Source: Patescibacteria group bacterium | GTDB lineage: Bacteria; Patescibacteriota; Minisyncoccia; Phycocordibacterales; PALSA-1337 | Assembly (NCBI GenBank): GCA_028864955.1 | Contig: JAGWLE010000026.1 | Coordinates: 1-9,777 of the forward strand | Direction of reading: 5' to 3' | DNA: 9,777 bases | Shown here: piece after piece, positions 6,297 through 9,777 of the stretch | Layout: each line of letters begins with the position of its first letter | Numbering within the stretch: the stretch's first letter is position 1 | The notes under the pieces: generated by a model | The model's input: the letters and a program-made list of their open reading frames with translations, nothing else | Database searches by the model: none | Told to the model about the DNA's origin: nothing | Program-made: the position numbers and the translations under genes

Positions 6297-6399
6297 TGGG
6301 CAACCATGGGTTATTCCAGTTGTTCGTTGTTCCCGACGTCCTTCACCGATATGGCCGATGCCGCGAACCCGCGGCCGACCGAAAAGAACGCCAGCATCG

Positions 6400-6428
6400 A
6401 GTGTATGCCAGCGTCCTAGTTTAGTCAA
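6400..6428 (-). promoter_or_regulatory. Strong promoter of the candidate small RNA
   Basis: TTGACT (6423-6428, 5 of 6 matches) and TACACT (6400-6405, 4 of 6 matches) are separated by exactly 17 bases on the minus strand. This is among the best -35/-10 pairs in the window. The expected start is around 6392-6395. The promoter lies 19 bases past the stop of the DUF5652-like gene, so it is not placed to serve that gene. A GCTGGC direct repeat flanks the -10 box. Confidence 0.7.
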
Positions 6429-6447
6429 GTGCTCAATAAAGCCGTCT

Positions 6448-6729
6448 CTACATCTGTGCCGGCGGCGTCGACGGCGAAGATGGCGTGCCGATGGTATGAT
6501 GCCACTTTTTGACGATAAAGATGAGGTAGATAAGCTCGAGAATGCCCACCGTGTTGACGATCAGGAGCGCCACGAACCAGATCTTCTCGCCGCGACGGGC
6601 GGCATACCATAGTGAATAGCCTTTGAGGACTATGACAATGAGGGCAATCAAGCCGGCAAGAATGCCCAAGCCCAGGAATAGCCCCGAGCCCAGCCCAAAT
6701 GTCTGACCGTACCAAGAACCGTACATCAT
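6448..6729 (-). CDS. DUF5652-like small membrane protein
   Basis: The 93-residue product has two hydrophobic helices, at about 16-36 (GLFLGLGILAGLIALIVIVL) and about 51-73, joined by a basic loop with the pattern KGYSLWYAARRGEKIWF. The second helix carries NTVGILELIYLIF. This arrangement matches DUF5652, a small membrane protein family of unknown function often seen in Patescibacteria; the family name is from memory of the pattern. The C-terminus is a short Pro/Ser-rich tail. I chose the ATG at 6729 because an ATG at 6756 lies only 1 base after the -10 box and would be upstream of the expected transcript start; 6726 is a further candidate. No terminator follows, so transcripts may run into the small-RNA unit. 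Confidence 0.78.
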   Translation of the reverse strand: MMYGSWYGQTFGLGSGLFLGLGILAGLIALIVIVLKGYSLWYAARRGEKIWFVALLIVNTVGILELIYLIFIVKKWHHTIGTPSSPSTPPAQM

Positions 6730-6757
6730 AGTAATTGAATTAACGGATAATGGCATA

Positions 6758-6766
6758 AGTGTAGCA
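6758..6766 (-). promoter_or_regulatory. Extended -10 promoter of the DUF5652-like gene
   Basis: TGC-TACACT on the minus strand is an extended -10 element. No clear -35 is seen at 16-18 bases. The start expected near 6751 gives a leader of about 20 bases to the ATG at 6729. Confidence 0.45.
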
Positions 6767-6819
6767 CAAAATGCCAGCCGACATTATTTGTGTCCACTTT
6801 ACGGGGTACAGATCATTTG

Positions 6820-6906
6820 CGGAGACGGTGGGATTCGAACCCACGAGGGAGTTGCCCCCCTAACACCTTAGCACGGTGCCGCTTTCGACCACTCAGCCAC
6901 GTCTCC
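6820..6906 (-). tRNA. tRNA-Ser(GCU)
   Basis: The 87-base gene has a 7-bp acceptor stem (GGAGACG with CGTCTCC), a D-arm TGGCTGAGTGGTCGAAAGCG, and an anticodon loop GTGCTAA with anticodon GCT closed by a 5-bp stem. It has a long variable arm (GGGGGG...CTCCC type) and the T-arm GGGTTCGAATCCC. The long variable arm and discriminator G fit serine; the anticodon reads AGC and AGU codons. The 3' CCA is not encoded (the gene is followed by CAA), so it must be added by tRNA nucleotidyltransferase. Confidence 0.97.
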
Positions 6907-6950
6907 AGATACGCTATGCGTTCAAATTCAACATATTTCCGAACTCGCCC

Positions 6951-6979
6951 ATTCTGGCATATTGCCGCTTTTTTGACAA
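6951..6979 (-). promoter_or_regulatory. tRNA-Ser promoter
   Basis: TTGTCA (6974-6979, 5 of 6) and the extended -10 TGC-CAGAAT (-10 at 6951-6956, 4 of 6) are separated by exactly 17 bases on the minus strand. The start expected near 6944 leaves a short leader of about 38 bases before the mature tRNA. Confidence 0.6.
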
Positions 6980-7004
6980 AAGAAGACCGCCTTGACACCG
7001 GCGG
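6975..7004 (-). terminator. Weak possible terminator after the MFS transporter gene
   Basis: On the minus strand CCGCC (7000-7004) and GGCGG (6987-6991) form a 5-bp stem with an 8-base loop, followed by TCTTCTTTTG. The stem is short and the T-run interrupted, and the tail overlaps the -35 of the tRNA promoter, so termination may be partial. Confidence 0.4.
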
Positions 7005-7017
7005 ACAGGCCGTCCTC

Positions 7018-8550
7018 CTACCCCGCTTCGGCGCGCGCCGCCTCCTCATGACTCAACTTCGCACCACTCTCTTCCTTTTTCATGAGAAAGACAGTGAAAG
7101 CCGAGAGCAGGACAACCACGGCGGCCAGGCGATAGATCTCGGCATACGCCAGAACCTGCGCCTTGAGCTCGATCAGCGCCACGGCCGTGGCGCGTTCGAC
7201 CGCGGATGTGGCGTGAATGATGCTGTAGCGCGACAGCGCCAAGACGTTGTTCTCGCTGAAAGTATTTATGAGCGTGGCAAAGATGGCCACGCCGAAAGCG
7301 CCGCCGATATTCCGGGCCAAGGCCAGGATCGACGAGGCCACGCCGATCTCCGAAGGAGGCACGGCGCCGGCGATGGCATTGGTGCGCGGACCCATGCCGA
7401 AGCCCATGAAGACGGCCATGACCGCCAACGGCATATAGAGATCAAAAGCCGTGGAACGGGGATCGATGAATGAGAGCAGGTAGAAGGCCGCCGCGCCGCC
7501 GGCCGTGCTCCAAAAGATCACTGCCCGATTGGAATAATTCCGAGACTGGAAATAACGGCCGAGGATAGCCGCCGACAGCGGTATGCATACGCCCATCGGC
7601 ACGAAGAGCAATCCTGATTGTGTCGCGTCGTAACCGAGAAATGTCTGGGCGAATATCGGCACGGCATAGACACTGCCCATCATCGCCAAAAACAAGAGGA
7701 AATTATTGAGCAGGGCGCCATTGAACGTGTCGTTGCGAAAGAATTCAAAATCAACGACCGGTTCCGGATGCGTCCGCTCGATCAACCAGAAGATCAGACT
7801 GAAGACGACGATCAAGGCATACGAAACCAGGGCCGACGGCGACGTCCAGCCCCAATCAGAGCCGCGGTCGAGGAGCAACACCAGAGTAGCCAGGGCCACG
7901 CCCAGAGTGGCCGAACCCCACCAATCGAAATTGAGAATTTTCTTTTCCGAAACCAATTCACGGACGTAGGCCAGAGCCATGAAGAGCCCGAGCAGCCCCA
8001 CCGGCAGATTGATGAGAAAGACCGAACGCCAACCGAAGGTGTCGATCAGGGGCCCGCCGATCAGCGGCCCGAAAACCGCCGAAGAAGCGAAGGCTGACGA
8101 CCAGATGCCCAGAGCTTGGCCGCGTTCCTTCGGCGTTCGGAACGTCACGGCGATGATGGCCATGGCTGTCGGATAATCAGCCGAACTGGCAACGGCTTGA
8201 ATAATTCGAAAAACAACCATTGAGCTCAAATTCCAGGCCAGCCCCGCCAGGATAGAGCCAAAGATGAATACGAGGAAACCGATAACGTAGACCTTCTTGC
8301 GTCCGATGGTATCGCCCAATTTGCCCCATATGGGCACGAAGACGGCATTGGCGATTATATACGCGGTCACGATCCAGCTGGCGGATGAAACCGTCACGCC
8401 GAAGTCGTCAATGATCTTGGGAATGGCCAGGTTGACGACTGTTTGGTCGAGCCGGCCCAAGAACGTGCCGACGATGACCGTCAACAGAACCATCCAACGC
8501 AGTTTGTCTGGCGCCCTGTCCGCCGCCGCATTTTTTGATTCAGTATTCAT
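7018..8550 (-). CDS. DHA2-family MFS transporter (EmrB/QacA-type, 14 helices)
   Basis: This is a proton-driven drug/H+ antiporter-type membrane protein; the substrate cannot be told from sequence. The 510 residues fit the 14-helix DHA2 family. The helix-1 motif is LDQTVVNLAIPKI at 34-46. Motif A is GKLGDTIGRKK at 76-86 in the helix 2-3 loop. Motif B is RIIQAVAS (115-122), with Ala where Gly is usual after Gln. Motif C is GPLIGGPL at 161-168, marking an exporter. GWRSVFLINLPVG (173-185) is also typical of the family. The cytoplasmic N-terminus is about 18 residues. The ATG at 8550 follows the upstream adaptor gene by 28 bases; a weak AAGG lies 8 bases ahead. Co-transcription with the adaptor genes is likely, as in emrAB-type operons. 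Confidence 0.93.
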   Translation of the reverse strand: MNTESKNAAADRAPDKLRWMVLLTVIVGTFLGRLDQTVVNLAIPKIIDDFGVTVSSASWIVTAYIIANAVFVPIWGKLGDTIGRKKVYVIGFLVFIFGSILAGLAWNLSSMVVFRIIQAVASSADYPTAMAIIAVTFRTPKERGQALGIWSSAFASSAVFGPLIGGPLIDTFGWRSVFLINLPVGLLGLFMALAYVRELVSEKKILNFDWWGSATLGVALATLVLLLDRGSDWGWTSPSALVSYALIVVFSLIFWLIERTHPEPVVDFEFFRNDTFNGALLNNFLLFLAMMGSVYAVPIFAQTFLGYDATQSGLLFVPMGVCIPLSAAILGRYFQSRNYSNRAVIFWSTAGGAAAFYLLSFIDPRSTAFDLYMPLAVMAVFMGFGMGPRTNAIAGAVPPSEIGVASSILALARNIGGAFGVAIFATLINTFSENNVLALSRYSIIHATSAVERATAVALIELKAQVLAYAEIYRLAAVVVLLSAFTVFLMKKEESGAKLSHEEAARAEAG

Positions 8551-8578
8551 CTGTATCGCCTTCGTGCAGCTTGCTGCT

Positions 8579-9253
8579 TCAATTCGCGCTCACCCACAAT
8601 CTAGCAGACATGCCGTTCTTGAGCTCGGGATAGGCATTTTCATCAAAACGGACTTTGACGTCGAATGTCTGCTCCTGCCGCTTGTCGGATATCTGGAAAA
8701 CCACGTCGCCCGAAGCCGCCTCCGGACTAACTTCATCGACCACGCCGGTATATGTGCGCGAGCCGAAGGCGTCAACCGTGAATGTGGCATACTCGCCGAC
8801 ATGGATGCGATCGAGGCCCTTATTTTCATCTATCTGTCCAACCACGCGCAAAGCCGACGGGTCGATCATGGCCACGACTGTCTGGCCTGGATTGTAGAGT
8901 TGGCCAACCGTCGCATCAGCCTTGGTTACGATGCCGGCCACCTTGGTTTTGACGAGCTCATCGCCGACCCGGGCAACCACTTCGTCAGATGTGACGGTAT
9001 CGCCCGCTTTGACGTACATGTTCTCGAGAACGCCGCCGGCGACCGGCGCCAGGTCGATCTCCGGCGCTTCGATGGTGGACTTCTCAATATATACGCTCCG
9101 ATCGGAAACGATGATGTAGGCGCCGATAGCGCCCCCGATAGCCGCCAGAATGAGAACCAGCGTGACGAGCGCCTTCAAGGAAAACTCTAAGCGCTTGACT
9201 TCGCGTTCAACGCCTTTCAGCTCGCGTTCGATCTTTTTCTCTGTCATAGTCAT
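8579..9253 (-). CDS. HlyD/EmrA-like membrane fusion (adaptor) protein
   Basis: The 224-residue product resembles a short HlyD-family adaptor. A Lys/Glu-rich cytoplasmic N-terminus (about 1-26) contains repeated charged helical pattern, followed by one membrane helix (about 28-50). A split biotinyl-lipoyl-like domain follows (APVAGGVLENMYVKAGDTVTSDEVVARV, then VAGIVTKADATVGQLYNPGQ), with no long alpha-hairpin between the halves. The beta-barrel ends with the family-typical ELKNGMSARLWV. It is shorter than EmrA (about 390 residues) because the coiled-coil hairpin that reaches an outer-membrane channel is missing, which suits a single-membrane cell. ATG codons at 9253 and 9247 are both possible starts; 12 bases separate the first from the preceding stop and no Shine-Dalgarno is seen. 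It probably works with the adjacent MFS transporter. Confidence 0.88.
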   Translation of the reverse strand: MTMTEKKIERELKGVEREVKRLEFSLKALVTLVLILAAIGGAIGAYIIVSDRSVYIEKSTIEAPEIDLAPVAGGVLENMYVKAGDTVTSDEVVARVGDELVKTKVAGIVTKADATVGQLYNPGQTVVAMIDPSALRVVGQIDENKGLDRIHVGEYATFTVDAFGSRTYTGVVDEVSPEAASGDVVFQISDKRQEQTFDVKVRFDENAYPELKNGMSARLWVSAN

Positions 9254-9265
9254 GGGTATTTTCAG

Positions 9266-9777
9266 TTAGTCAGCTGTTGGTGAAGCGTCACCGTATGCCG
9301 CCACCCGGTCATTGGCTGTAAGACCGGAAGTAACTGCCGTCCAAGAACCGTCCGAAGCGCCGATCGTGACCGGCACGGCCGCGAATGATCCGTCCGGCTG
9401 TTCCTTGAGCACGATCGATGACGAGCCATTGGCGATGATGGCTGACGTCGGCACGCACAGAACCTGCGAATATCTGGCACCCTGGATAGTGACATTGGCT
9501 GTCATGCCAGTACGGATGCGCGGATCTGCGCCATTCAGCCGGACTGTGGCCTTGTAAGCGCCGATGCCGTTGCGGACAGTCGGCGAAAGGTCTATCGAAG
9601 CCACGGTACCGGTGGCAACCAGCGTGCCGCCATAGGCGTCAAAGGTGATGCTGGCCGGATCGCTTTCCGAGATCAGAGCGACCTGATTTTCCGGGACCAT
9701 GATATCTATCTTGTAGCCGCCGGTTGAGAGAATATCTATGGCCGGTGTGCCGGCAGAAATGGCCTGACCGACCTTTG
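9266..9777 (-). CDS. RND/HlyD-type efflux adaptor protein, N-terminus cut by window edge
   Basis: The frame is open to the right edge and gives the last 169 residues of a periplasmic-adaptor-type protein. It begins in the distal half of a lipoyl-like domain (KVGQAISAGTPAIDI). A beta-barrel with VPENQVALI and IRTGMTANVTI follows, then a C-terminal membrane-proximal domain with VPTSAI, VPVTIGASDG and VTSGLTANDRVA. These patterns are characteristic of MacA/AcrA-type adaptors, which pair with ABC or RND pumps. The partner transporter would be upstream or elsewhere. A TAA stop lies 12 bases ahead of the second adaptor gene. The methionine corresponding to 9700 is internal and is not the start, because homology continues upstream of it. 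Confidence 0.88.
   Translation of the reverse strand, partial: KVGQAISAGTPAIDILSTGGYKIDIMVPENQVALISESDPASITFDAYGGTLVATGTVASIDLSPTVRNGIGAYKATVRLNGADPRIRTGMTANVTIQGARYSQVLCVPTSAIIANGSSSIVLKEQPDGSFAAVPVTIGASDGSWTAVTSGLTANDRVAAYGDASPTAD

Larger units (their letters stand above)
6121..6395 (-). ncRNA. Candidate structured small RNA of unknown family (about 270 nt)
   Basis: A near-consensus promoter (6400-6428) and a strong intrinsic terminator (6121-6158) bracket about 270 bases with no convincing protein gene. The minus-strand transcript is rich in perfect hairpins. GCCGCG-GGTT-CGCGGC lies at 6360-6375. At 6237-6264 an 8-bp stem CATTGTCA/TGACAATG has a C-C mismatch and an inner GCC-TCAT-GGC. At 6203-6228 CTGT/ACAG encloses GGCAC-GAAAA-GTGTC. 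GCCAAG-TTCT-CTTGGC lies at 6159-6174. A 7-base element at the 5' end (GCTGGCG, 6389-6395) is complementary to CGCCAGC at 6191-6197, which could close the structure. I looked for tmRNA (tRNA-like end, Ala-rich tag), RNase P RNA, SRP RNA and 6S hallmarks and found none. The 5' end is approximate. A 39-codon reading frame at 6177-6296 overlaps the structured part. Confidence 0.5.

Noticed and set aside
6121..6395. tmRNA as the identity of the structured RNA
   Set aside because: There is no tRNA-like T-arm or CCA-type end, and no tag frame ending in the usual Ala-rich residues; the GGGTTCG in the 6360-6375 hairpin does not form a T-arm of correct geometry.
6813..7049. Minus-strand 78-codon frame preceded by AGGAGG
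   Set aside because: It overlaps the whole tRNA-Ser gene and its promoter. The AGGAGG directly after the transporter stop appears to be chance.
7618..8097. Plus-strand open frame of 159 codons
   Set aside because: It is antisense to the MFS transporter, and its very charged, Gln/Arg/Glu-rich product is what the complement of membrane-helix codons gives.
8297..9190. Plus-strand open frame of 297 codons across the transporter and adaptor genes
   Set aside because: It is antisense to two well-supported genes and spans their junction. The product has no membrane, domain or family pattern of its own.
1..9777. CRISPR arrays, insertion sequences, phage attachment sites
   Set aside because: No regularly spaced repeats, transposase-like frames, or direct repeats at the tRNA-Ser end were seen in the window.
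1..9777. Reassigned UGA codon as in Gracilibacteria/Absconditabacteria
   Set aside because: Several conserved genes (comF, tyrS, pilO, the pilP-like gene, the HlyD-like adaptor) end at TGA at the expected family length, so UGA is a stop.

Overview
The window looks like bacterial chromosome with moderately high GC content and compact coding. UGA acts as an ordinary stop: comF, tyrS, pilO and several other genes end in TGA. The gene content suggests a member of the Candidate Phyla Radiation (Patescibacteria, Parcubacteria-like). It has a stripped-down type IV pilus operon with a PilN-like protein beginning in an FQTSFIPKK-type segment, a very small NPF-motif pilus protein in place of a full PilP, a small DUF5652-type membrane protein, no clear Shine-Dalgarno sequences, and promoters placed so that transcripts would be leaderless. 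The lineage is inferred from these traits. No rRNA or other marker gene settles it.

Layout. From 1 to 4004, reading on the minus strand, is the pilus operon in the order pilM, pilN-like, pilO-like, pilP-like, pilB (cut by the left edge). PilM is the cytoplasmic actin-like protein, PilN and PilO are the inner-membrane alignment proteins, the small NPF protein fits the PilP position, and PilB is the assembly ATPase. A divergent intergenic region (4005-4153) carries promoters for pilM and for comF, a competence-associated phosphoribosyltransferase-like gene on the plus strand. Pilus and ComF side by side suggest a DNA-uptake locus. comF converges on tyrS (tyrosyl-tRNA synthetase, minus strand) with only 9 bases between stops.

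The 6086-6447 interval has no convincing protein gene. It holds a near-consensus promoter, a run of well-formed hairpins and a strong intrinsic terminator, all on the minus strand. I read it as a probable small structured RNA of about 270 nt with no family I can assign; this is the most unusual item in the window. Upstream of it are a DUF5652-like small membrane protein and a tRNA-Ser(GCU).

From 7018 to the right edge, all on the minus strand, is a multidrug-efflux-type cluster: a partial HlyD/RND-type adaptor, a second HlyD/EmrA-like adaptor and a 14-helix DHA2-family (EmrB/QacA-type) MFS transporter.

A recurring feature is that perfect or near-perfect -10 boxes lie 6-11 bases before the start codons of pilM, comF, pilN and tyrS, so these mRNAs should have almost no 5' leader.
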